DNA from: Rhodothermales bacterium
GTDB lineage: Bacteria; Bacteroidota; Rhodothermia; Rhodothermales; ISCAR-4553
Direction: 5' to 3'
Assembly (NCBI GenBank): GCA_026984335.1
Contig: JALSSK010000381.1
Coordinates: 1-41,831, forward strand
Length of the DNA: 41,831 nucleotides
Within the stretch, counting starts at the first letter, position 1, and every line of letters starts with the position of its first letter. Below the pieces are notes generated by a model. The model saw nothing but the letters and a program-made list of their open reading frames with translations, was not told the DNA's origin and made no database searches. Positions 29,481 to 36,826 of the stretch are shown here, in pieces. The position numbers and the translations under genes were made by a program.

Positions 29481-31190
29481 ATGTTCTCTCCCTCGATTCG
29501 ACGACGCGCGGCGACCCGGGCGCTCGGCCTGTTCCTCGTGTGTGCGGCGCTGTGGGCCCCCTCCGTTTTCGCGCAGGTGCGCTCGATCTCCAGCGAGACC
29601 CCCGTCACGATCACCTTCTTAAACGCCACCGAGACCCCGGTGGAGGTCTACTGGATCGACTTCGAGGGGCAGGAGCAGCATTACGGCGCGCTCGAACCCG
29701 GGATCACCTGGGAGCAGGGCACCTATGAAACGCACGCCTGGCGCTTCAAGAAAGCCGGGCGCGTGCTCGGGGTCTATGTGGCAAACGCCAACGCTCGGCA
29801 ATATTACACCGTCTATGACGCCGGGCAAAAACCGCTCGGTCCCGCCGACTTTTCGCCCGACCGTGAGGAGCCGGGCCTCCAGGTCTTCAAAGACGGCTTT
29901 TCGCTTCCGTATCGCCCGATCACCGTCTGGAGCGCCGAGGAGGTCTACGATCTCAACAGCTCGAATACTTTTTTGCTCAGCTTCGACGCGCTTCTGGAGA
30001 CGGCGGGGCAGGAACTGATCCTCGCGTTCTCACACAACCGGGTTCCGTGGGGTGCGCCGGGGCCGGACGCGCTCACCATCCGCGTTTCGCCGAGCGACCA
30101 GGATTTCTGGTTCCGAACCGGCTTTTACGGGAATTGGCTCGACACGGAGCTTTATTACGAGCCGTCGGAGCAGATCGTGCGAACGGGGCAAACGCAACGG
30201 TATACCGTCGCCCTGACCGATGCCGCCGTCACGGTGGCGGTGGATGGGCGGGTGATGGTGCGCGCCTCGCTCGAAGGGGTCGCTTTCGAGCGCAAGGGGC
30301 ATGTGGGCTTCGTCGTCTTCGGAAACGACGAACTCGAACACACGCGGATCGCCTATCGGAACGTGTCCGTCAGTCGCCCTCCCACGCCGGCGCCGGCAGG
30401 CGGACTTGCGGGCGAGGCCGGCGCAAACCGGGACTTCGGCACGCCTGCGAACACGGAGACGCCCGAGGCTTCAGAGGCGGGCCGCTATTTTGCGCTCGTC
30501 ATCGCCGTCGAAAAGTATTCCGGAGCGACCATCGAGGACCTGACGTTTCCCGTGCAGGATGCCCAAAACGTCGTCCGGACGCTGACGGAGAACTATACCT
30601 TCGATCCGCAGAACGTGATGTTCCTCCGCGATCCCTCGAAGGCGGAGATCACCAATGCGCTGGATCGGCTGGTGGATCAGGTCAAGCCGGAGGACAACCT
30701 GCTGATCTTCTATGCCGGGCACGGGTACTGGGACGAACGGATGAAGCAGGGCTTCTGGCTGCCGGCGGACGCCGAAAGGGGCTTCCGGGCGAACTGGCTC
30801 TCGAACGGCACCATCCGCGATTACATCAACGGCATCCGGACCCGGCACACCCTGCTCATCTCCGATGCGTGCTTCAGCGGCGGGATCTTCAAAACGCGGC
30901 AAGCCTTCACCGGCGCCGACCGGGCCATCGAGGAGCTGTTCCGGATTCCCAGCCGCAAGGCGATGACGAGCGGAACGCTGAACGTGGTGCCGGACAAAAG
31001 CGTGTTCGTGCGCTATCTGATCAAGACCTTACGGGAGAACCGCGCGCCTTTCCTGACGGCGCGGCGCCTCTTCGACACCCTCCGCGAGCCGGTGATCAAC
31101 AACAGCCCGCTCTCTCAGGTCCCGCAGTTCGGCGTCGTGCACAACACGGGCGACGAGGGCGGCGAGTTCATCTTCGTGCACCGGCGGTAA
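29481..31190 (+). CDS. Exported protein: VHL-beta-like domain + jelly-roll-like region + caspase-like (C14) protease domain
   Basis: Signal peptide MFSPSIRRRAATRALGLFLVCAALWAPSVFAQ; VRSISSETPVTITFLNATETPVEVYWIDFEGQEQHYGALEPGITWEQGTYETHAWRF aligns ungapped with VHL beta; C14 core YFALVIAVEKYS, LIFYAGHGY (His codon 30720), LLISDACFSG (Cys codon 30870). Alternative coupled ATG at 29394. Confidence 0.9.
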   Translation: MFSPSIRRRAATRALGLFLVCAALWAPSVFAQVRSISSETPVTITFLNATETPVEVYWIDFEGQEQHYGALEPGITWEQGTYETHAWRFKKAGRVLGVYVANANARQYYTVYDAGQKPLGPADFSPDREEPGLQVFKDGFSLPYRPITVWSAEEVYDLNSSNTFLLSFDALLETAGQELILAFSHNRVPWGAPGPDALTIRVSPSDQDFWFRTGFYGNWLDTELYYEPSEQIVRTGQTQRYTVALTDAAVTVAVDGRVMVRASLEGVAFERKGHVGFVVFGNDELEHTRIAYRNVSVSRPPTPAPAGGLAGEAGANRDFGTPANTETPEASEAGRYFALVIAVEKYSGATIEDLTFPVQDAQNVVRTLTENYTFDPQNVMFLRDPSKAEITNALDRLVDQVKPEDNLLIFYAGHGYWDERMKQGFWLPADAERGFRANWLSNGTIRDYINGIRTRHTLLISDACFSGGIFKTRQAFTGADRAIEELFRIPSRKAMTSGTLNVVPDKSVFVRYLIKTLRENRAPFLTARRLFDTLREPVINNSPLSQVPQFGVVHNTGDEGGEFIFVHRR

Positions 31191-31205
31191 GCGGCGGTGC
31201 GGCGC

Positions 31206-32291
31206 TCACGCGAGCTTCTTCGTATAGCCTTCTTCGGCCATGCGTTGCATGCCTCCCGCCAGGTTGAAGACCTGCCGGAAGCCCATCTGCTGGGCAAGGC
31301 GTGCGGCCCGCGTCGAGCGTCCCCCGGAGCGGCATACGAACAGGTAGGCGGCTTCTCGGGGCAAAGACTCCAGGCGCGCGGGCAAGTCCTCGCCGATGGG
31401 ATGGCACAGCGCGTGGGGCAAGGGCGCATACTCCTGCGCGTGCTCTTCGGGGGTGCGCACGTCGATGATGGTGAAAGAATCGAGTTGATGGATCACGTCT
31501 CCCGGGGAAAGATCAACGACGTGAACGCCGGTGATGAGGCCGATGAGATCGGACGTAATGCGCCCCCCTTCCTCGCTGCGTCGGCGTACGGAACGGGTAA
31601 GCCGGGCCGTATCCTCGTGTTGCCCCATCGATGAAGTGACGAGGGTTTGAAGTTGAGAGGAGATGCCCTCGATTCCGTTCGACAATTCGTTGAAGGCAGA
31701 AGAAGCCGCCTGTGAGACTTCCTGGTTTTGGTTGAGGTGCTCCCGTGTTTCTTTGGCGATTTGCTGCATGGTCGTCAGCCCGTGCGCGACGCTCTCGCCG
31801 ATATCCAGAGCAGCCTGCCCGCTTTGCCGCGCCAGATCCGCCACCGCCTCGGCCACCACGCCGAAGGCGCGTCCCTCCAGACCCGCCCGCATGGCCTCAA
31901 TCGTGGCATTGATGGAGACGATGTTCGATTTCCGGGCAATGTCGTGGATGACGCCGGATTTCTCCCGGATCTCCTGCAAGATGGTCACGGCCTGATGCAG
32001 ACTGTCGTTGATCCCATGAAGGGTCTCGACCGACTCTGAGAGCCGGTGAATGTTTGCTGCGCCTTTCGCCGAAATGCTCAATGCTTGTTTCGTCAGCACA
32101 AAGGCATCTTTCAGCATCGAAAGATTTTCCGAAACGGTCTCGTTGAGCGCGCGAAGCTGGCGCGCCGTTTCGTCGAGCATCTCCGCCTGTGCGTGTGAGG
32201 AGGTGATCAGGGATTCGCGGATGCGCGTCAATAATTGATCGTGCGAAGCCCGGCGTGGGGCCTGCGCACGATCGGAAGCTAAACCATGCAT
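31206..32291 (-). CDS. Soluble methyl-accepting-chemotaxis-type signalling domain fused to C-terminal rhodanese domain
   Basis: MCP tip-like NIVSINATIEAMRAGLEGRAFGVVAEAVADLARQSGQAALDI; C-terminal FTIIDVRTPEEHAQEYAPLPHALCHPI...YLFVCRSGGRSTRAARLAQQMGFRQVFNLAGGM rhodanese with Cys loop. No TM helix. Confidence 0.92.
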   Translation of the reverse strand: MHGLASDRAQAPRRASHDQLLTRIRESLITSSHAQAEMLDETARQLRALNETVSENLSMLKDAFVLTKQALSISAKGAANIHRLSESVETLHGINDSLHQAVTILQEIREKSGVIHDIARKSNIVSINATIEAMRAGLEGRAFGVVAEAVADLARQSGQAALDIGESVAHGLTTMQQIAKETREHLNQNQEVSQAASSAFNELSNGIEGISSQLQTLVTSSMGQHEDTARLTRSVRRRSEEGGRITSDLIGLITGVHVVDLSPGDVIHQLDSFTIIDVRTPEEHAQEYAPLPHALCHPIGEDLPARLESLPREAAYLFVCRSGGRSTRAARLAQQMGFRQVFNLAGGMQRMAEEGYTKKLA

Positions 32292-32310
32292 ACGTCAGAA
32301 CTACAAAGGT

Positions 32311-32318
32311 CAAAATTA
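32311..32318 (-). promoter_or_regulatory. Candidate Bacteroidota -7 element (TAATTTTG) upstream of MCP-rhodanese
   Basis: Reverse complement of CAAAATTA at 32311-32318 matches TAnnTTTG 20 nt before the ATG; no clear -33 TTG at the right spacing. Confidence 0.35.
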
Positions 32319-32415
32319 TAATTTTTCGAGGCTTATCTGCATAGGATTAATCGACCGGGCTCCGGATGTCTTAACCGGCTTTTCAAAACTCGAGGCAGTG
32401 GGGGACGGGACGGGA

Positions 32416-32453
32416 TAAAAAAAGTCCTTGCAAAACGTCGTTTGCAAGGACTT
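32416..32453 (-). terminator. Rho-independent terminator of tRNA-Val
   Basis: Minus strand AAGTCCTTGCAAA-CGACG-TTTTGCAAGGACTTTTTTTAT: long stem plus T-tract. Confidence 0.9.
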
Positions 32454-32457
32454 CCCG

Positions 32458-32531
32458 TGGGCCCGACGGGATTCGAACCTGTGACCTCTCGCGTGTGAGG
32501 CGAGCGCTCTAAACCGCTGAGCTACGGGCCC
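32458..32531 (-). tRNA. tRNA-Val(CAC)
   Basis: Minus strand GGGCCCGTAGCTCAGCGGTTTAGAGCGCTCGCCTCACACGCGAGAGGTCACAGGTTCGAATCCTGTCGGGCCCA; stem CTCGC/GCGAG, loop CTCACAC gives anticodon CAC. Confidence 0.95.
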
Positions 32532-32582
32532 TCGTCATAGGGACGAAAGCGGGCGGAACGATACGGCAGGCGGCGGCGAAAG

Positions 32583-33209
32583 TCAAGGCGCTCCATTGCT
32601 TCTTTGCATAAGGGACATGGCCTGTGCGGTATCGGGATGGTCGGGGTAGTTCATGAAGCCGCCGGGCCGGGCGTAAGCCGGGAGCGGCGTCGCCGGGCCG
32701 GAAAGGGCCAGGCGAACCTGAGCGTCTCGGGCCCACCACAAAGGCGTCATCGTGCGGGGACGGGCCGCAAGCGTGGTGTTGTGTGCCGGAAAGAGGGTGG
32801 CTTCGGCGGCGCTCCGGGGGTGGGGGGTTTCGGAAAGGAGGGTGGCTCCGGCCAGCATGCCGACGATGAGCATGACGATCATGGCGGAGGCCCACGTCGC
32901 ATAAACGCCGAGGCGTTCGGCCATGCGGGGCAGCGCCGGGTGGTGGGCGCTGCCCATCTCGCAGGCGAGGCGGCTGCGCAGGCGGCTCTGGAAGCCGAGA
33001 GGCGCGCGGCACGCCCCATAGCGACAAAGCATCTGCCGCGCCCGGGACAGGCGTTGAACGTGCTCCCAGAGTTGCGCGTTGGCGCGGAGGTACTCTTCGA
33101 ACGCCATTCGGGCGGCGGGGTCCATCGTGCCGTCTACGTACTCACAGAGGAACTCGTCCAGCCAGGCGTATGCTCCGTCCTCTTTTTCGGCGTGGTATCT
33201 TTGAGACAT
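32583..33209 (-). CDS. Putative anti-sigma factor (single TM)
   Basis: Follows the ECF sigma gene; LDEFLCEYVDGTMDPAARMAFEEYLRANAQLWEHVQRLSRAR anti-sigma-like N-terminus, TM WASAMIVMLIVGMLAGATLL. No canonical HX3CX2C ZAS motif. Confidence 0.7.
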   Translation of the reverse strand: MSQRYHAEKEDGAYAWLDEFLCEYVDGTMDPAARMAFEEYLRANAQLWEHVQRLSRARQMLCRYGACRAPLGFQSRLRSRLACEMGSAHHPALPRMAERLGVYATWASAMIVMLIVGMLAGATLLSETPHPRSAAEATLFPAHNTTLAARPRTMTPLWWARDAQVRLALSGPATPLPAYARPGGFMNYPDHPDTAQAMSLMQRSNGAP

Positions 33210-33283
33210 AGGCAAGATGATTACGATTCATCACGCAGGCGCATCCTTTCCCACATATGCCCGGAGGCATTCCAGGATCCCGG

Positions 33284-33325
33284 GAAAAACAAAAAAAGGC
33301 CGGCAGCGTCTGGGCCGCCGGCCTT
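33284..33325 (-). terminator. Rho-independent terminator between ECF sigma and anti-sigma genes
   Basis: Minus strand AAGGCCGGC...GCCGGCCTTTTTTTGTTTTT: GC-rich stem followed by T-tract. Confidence 0.8.
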
Positions 33326-33356
33326 GGGAGGGCTGGAGTCAGGTTGACAAAAGGGG

Positions 33357-34052
33357 TTATTCTTCCGCAGGCGCGTAGATGTCCTTGAGCAGGGCCTGGA
33401 GCTTGGTGCGCCCCCGGTTGATGCGGCTCTTGACCGTGCCCATGGGCAGGCCCGTGATTTCCGCAATCTCCTCATAGGCCAGTTGCTGCACGTCGCGCAG
33501 GACGACGACCTCGCGGAACTCCTCCGGAATCTGCTTGAGCGCTTCCTGGATGTAGTGATCCTGGATGGTGCTCTCGGTGTGCTTGTCCGGCGCAAAGGTC
33601 TCGTCGGGGATTTCGACCTCGTACTCCTCATCGTCGCGGTTTACCGACTGCAGGGAGTAAAGACGGCGCCGTTTGCGCTTGCGATACTCCGAGCGGGCCA
33701 GGTTGCCGGCGATGGTATAGAGCCAGGTCGAGTACTTCGCGATGCGACGATACGAGTGACGGTTGCGATAGACCCGCAGGAACGTTTCCTGCAGCAGATC
33801 CTCGCATTCCTTCATATCCCCGAGGAAGCGATAAATATAGTTCGTCAGCGGATCCTTGTACCGGCTCACGAGAATGTCGAAGGCTTCGACGGTGCCCGCC
33901 TGAAACTGCGACATCAAATCTTCGTCGCTCATCTGGGCAAGGGTCTCGTAGTGCCGGTTGTTCGGATTGCTCTGCCCCGTCTGGCCCGTCGCCGAGCTTT
34001 TCAGAGTGAGCGTCTTTTTGCTGATCTTCTTGGGCTTGAGTGTATTCGTCAT
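33357..34052 (-). CDS. ECF RNA polymerase sigma factor (RpoE-like)
   Basis: Start MTNTLKPKKISKK; sigma2 FDILVSRYKDPLTNYIYRFLGDMKECEDLLQETFLRVYRNRHSY; sigma4 LRDVQQLAYEEIAEITGLPMGTVKSRINRGRTKLQ. Confidence 0.95.
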   Translation of the reverse strand: MTNTLKPKKISKKTLTLKSSATGQTGQSNPNNRHYETLAQMSDEDLMSQFQAGTVEAFDILVSRYKDPLTNYIYRFLGDMKECEDLLQETFLRVYRNRHSYRRIAKYSTWLYTIAGNLARSEYRKRKRRRLYSLQSVNRDDEEYEVEIPDETFAPDKHTESTIQDHYIQEALKQIPEEFREVVVLRDVQQLAYEEIAEITGLPMGTVKSRINRGRTKLQALLKDIYAPAEE

Positions 34053-34112
34053 ATGTCTTCCTGCTTTCCAGGTAAAGAGTGCAGGCACCCTTTCTTATTC
34101 CGGTTCATCGTG

Positions 34113-35159
34113 TCAGCCGAGGGCGTCCGTGTCGGATCCGGTCCGGCGGACGAGCCGCCGCATCATCAGATCCAGCACCAGACGTTCGTTTCGGCTGCCT
34201 CCTCCCTTGAGTTCGTAGTCCGCCGCCAGGAGGGTGGCAAAGGCCCGTTCGAGCGCGCCCGGGCCGTAGCGCTTTAGGCTGAAAAGGTACTCTTTTATAA
34301 AGTAAGGAGAAACCCCGATACGCGCGGCCATCGCCTTGTCGCTCATGCCGCGGGTCTGGCATACTGTCAGTTTCCACAGTTTCGTGAAGTAGGCTGTCAG
34401 TACGGAAACGATCATGAGACCTTCTCCTCTACCGTTAGAAGCTTGTCGCAACAATCGTTCCGTTATGCGCATGGCGTCGGGGTAGCGCCCTTCGCCGATG
34501 GCGCGCTGGAGCTCGAACACGTTGTGCTCCCGCGTCTGCCCCGTTGCGGCGATCACGTCTTCGCCGGTGAGGGTCTCGCGACCTCCGGCGAACGTGATCA
34601 ATTTCTCGATCTCGCTGTCGGCTGCGCGCAGGTCCGCGCCCACGTATTCGGCCAGCATCTGTGCGGCGCGCGGCTCGATGCGATGCCCCTTGGCGCGCAC
34701 CTGCCGGTCGATCCACCCGGGCATCTGTTTCTCGTAAAGCGGCTTGAACTCGGCCCAGGCCGCATGCGCCCGAAGCGCCCGGTACGGGTGCGCCGAGAGG
34801 TTCGGTTTGCCGCCGCAGACGAGGAGGACCACCGCCGAAGGGTTGGGGTGCTCGGCATATGCCTTGAAACGGCGGTTGTCCTTGAGCTTCTCGAAGTCGC
34901 GGATGACCACCACCCGGCGCTCGGCCATCATCGGGAAACCGGCGCACAACGACAGCGCGGAGGCGGCGTCGGTTTCGGCGCCGTAAACGAGGTCGAAGTT
35001 GAAGTCGCGCTCATGAGGGGCCAGCGCATGCTCGATCAGAAGCTTCTGCAACGTGTCGATCAGAAACCGCTCTTCTCCATAGAGGAAGTAGAGCGGTTTG
35101 AAGTTGCGGTGCCGGAAAGCAGTCTCCAGAGCTTCATATGTCAGACCGGCTTGCGCCAT
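34113..35159 (-). CDS. holA: DNA polymerase III subunit delta
   Basis: FKPLYFLYGEERFLIDTLQKLL, RRVVVIRDFEKLKD, LRAADSEIEKLITFAG, typical HolA layout. Confidence 0.92.
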   Translation of the reverse strand: MAQAGLTYEALETAFRHRNFKPLYFLYGEERFLIDTLQKLLIEHALAPHERDFNFDLVYGAETDAASALSLCAGFPMMAERRVVVIRDFEKLKDNRRFKAYAEHPNPSAVVLLVCGGKPNLSAHPYRALRAHAAWAEFKPLYEKQMPGWIDRQVRAKGHRIEPRAAQMLAEYVGADLRAADSEIEKLITFAGGRETLTGEDVIAATGQTREHNVFELQRAIGEGRYPDAMRITERLLRQASNGRGEGLMIVSVLTAYFTKLWKLTVCQTRGMSDKAMAARIGVSPYFIKEYLFSLKRYGPGALERAFATLLAADYELKGGGSRNERLVLDLMMRRLVRRTGSDTDALG

Positions 35160-35408
35160 AGCGAGCGTATCGTCGAAACGGAAAGTTCTTTTAAGTTAAG
35201 GCATCCGGGCGTCATTCCTATGTCACGACCGTTGCTTTTTTGTCTAAAGACGGTTGGAGCCGGATCGCGAGGATCGGCCCCGCCCCACGCTAACGTTAAC
35301 GATGCGCGCGCCTTTTTCGTATGGAAAAATGGAAAAGAACAGCGCCGGCGTCCTTTTCGCCGCCTTTCCCGTGCGTCGGGAGCGGGCGGCGGAAGTTACG
35401 GAGGCGAA

Positions 35409-35930
35409 TCACTTCGGCAGATCGCTCGCGCGCGCCGTCAGGTGACTCTCATGCAGCCGGTAGCCGATGGCGCGAAGGCTGTCGGCGTCGTGCTGAATGA
35501 CGGCGTGCACGTACGCGTACACGTCCTGCGGCACGCCGCCGACGCTTCCCGTGCGCGCCCACTGTTCCGGCGTCAGGGTGCGGAGAAACGCCGTCAGCGC
35601 CGCGCGCGCGGCCTGCGCACGTTCGAGGAGCGCGCCGATCTCGGCCTCGTTCCAGGCTTCGGACGTCATCAGCGCCCGCCGGTCCGGAGCCTCGAGCGCC
35701 GGCGTGTCTTCCGCTATGATCCGCCGCAGTTGAGGCAGGTGCACCGAGGCGTCGGCGGCGGCCAGCGCGCCGTACTGCTCCTTGATGGACCATTCCCCTT
35801 CGTACGGGCGTCCTTCGAGCGCCCAGTCCGGGATCCGGGAGAGGAGGGCCTTCTGCGCCTCCAACTCATCGATCAGGTAGGCAAGCTGATCGAGTTGCGC
35901 CGCGCGCAACGTGTCTCGATCCGTTCCCAT
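35409..35930 (-). CDS. DinB-family protein
   Basis: Start MGTDRDTLRAAQLDQLAYLIDELEAQKALLSRIPDWALEGRPYEGEWSIKEQYGALAAADASVHLPQLRRII; HAVIQHDADSLR. Confidence 0.7.
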   Translation of the reverse strand: MGTDRDTLRAAQLDQLAYLIDELEAQKALLSRIPDWALEGRPYEGEWSIKEQYGALAAADASVHLPQLRRIIAEDTPALEAPDRRALMTSEAWNEAEIGALLERAQAARAALTAFLRTLTPEQWARTGSVGGVPQDVYAYVHAVIQHDADSLRAIGYRLHESHLTARASDLPK

Positions 35931-35955
35931 AGGCTTTTCGTCCGGGCGTGGACCC

Positions 35956-36603
35956 TCAGGCGGAAGGCGCGGCGGTCTCCGCTTCGAGCGCTTCCACGTC
36001 GTGCGCGGCAAGCCATTTCAAAAAACTGCGGTTCCGGAGGCTGTGGGTGTTGTTGACGGGCTGGAACTCCCAGTGCTGACCGGGTTGCCGGTTGCGCTGC
36101 GCCTCCAGATAATCCAGCCGGTCCCGGAGGCGTTCGGCAGGCATCAACAGGCGTTCCAGCCCGAAGATGGCCTCGTCGCGACTCTGGAACGTCAGGTCGT
36201 ATTCCTTCGACATGACGATGGCTTCCTCCGGGCACACCTCCTCGCAAAAACCGCAGTAGATGCACCGGAGCATATTGATCTCGAACCACTCCGGCTCGCG
36301 CTCCTTCGGCCCGTCGATCTCGTGCGACTGCATGGAGATGGCCATCGGGGGGCAGGCGCGGGCGCACAGGTTGCACGAGACGCACCGCGGGCGCCCGTCC
36401 TCTTCCACCAGCACCGGACGCCCCCGGTAGTTGTCCGGTGGATACCACTGCTCTTCCGGATACTGAAACGTGTACATCGGCTCTTTCGTCATCTTGCGAA
36501 ACGAATAGCCGAGTCCCTTCAAGGCTTCCGGGAGGTAGATCCGTTCCCAGAAGTTGAACTTCCGCTCGTTGGGTTTGCCGGTATTGGCGGGAATTCCGGG
36601 CAT
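35956..36603 (-). CDS. nuoI: NADH-quinone oxidoreductase subunit I
   Basis: Two 4Fe-4S motifs CVSCNLCARACPP and CIYCGFCEEVCPEEAIVMSKEYDL; TFQYPEEQWYPPDNYRGRPVL. Confidence 0.94.
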   Translation of the reverse strand: MPGIPANTGKPNERKFNFWERIYLPEALKGLGYSFRKMTKEPMYTFQYPEEQWYPPDNYRGRPVLVEEDGRPRCVSCNLCARACPPMAISMQSHEIDGPKEREPEWFEINMLRCIYCGFCEEVCPEEAIVMSKEYDLTFQSRDEAIFGLERLLMPAERLRDRLDYLEAQRNRQPGQHWEFQPVNNTHSLRNRSFLKWLAAHDVEALEAETAAPSA

Positions 36604-36688
36604 ATGCGCGATTCGGTTGAATGACTCAAGCAGACCTCAAGATAATGCTTTTCCGGCGTCCATGGGCGACGGCGGATGATAAGACCTG

Positions 36689-36741
36689 TTGAAAAATGTA
36701 GTATTTTCAAAAATTCTTGAAAACGGGAAGAAGCCCGTTTT
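36689..36741. repeat. Overlapping inverted repeats / possible terminator-attenuator between der and nuoI
   Basis: TTGAAAA (36689-36695), TTTTCAA (36704-36710), TTGAAAA (36717-36723), and hairpin AAAACGGG-AAGAAG-CCCGTTTT (36720-36741). Confidence 0.6.
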
Positions 36742-36826
36742 GCGCCGGACGAAAGAGACGGGATCGGTGGAGACGTCTCGCGTCGTCCCGGAAAGGAGAC
36801 GCGGGCGTCAACCATCGTTGGCAGGA

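Noticed and set aside
23796-31190. Interpretation of the kinase/caspase locus as a known anti-phage defence island
   Set aside because: No nuclease, sensor NTPase, toxin, integrase or phage-related gene seen; both proteases carry export signals, which is atypical for cytosolic abortive-infection effectors.
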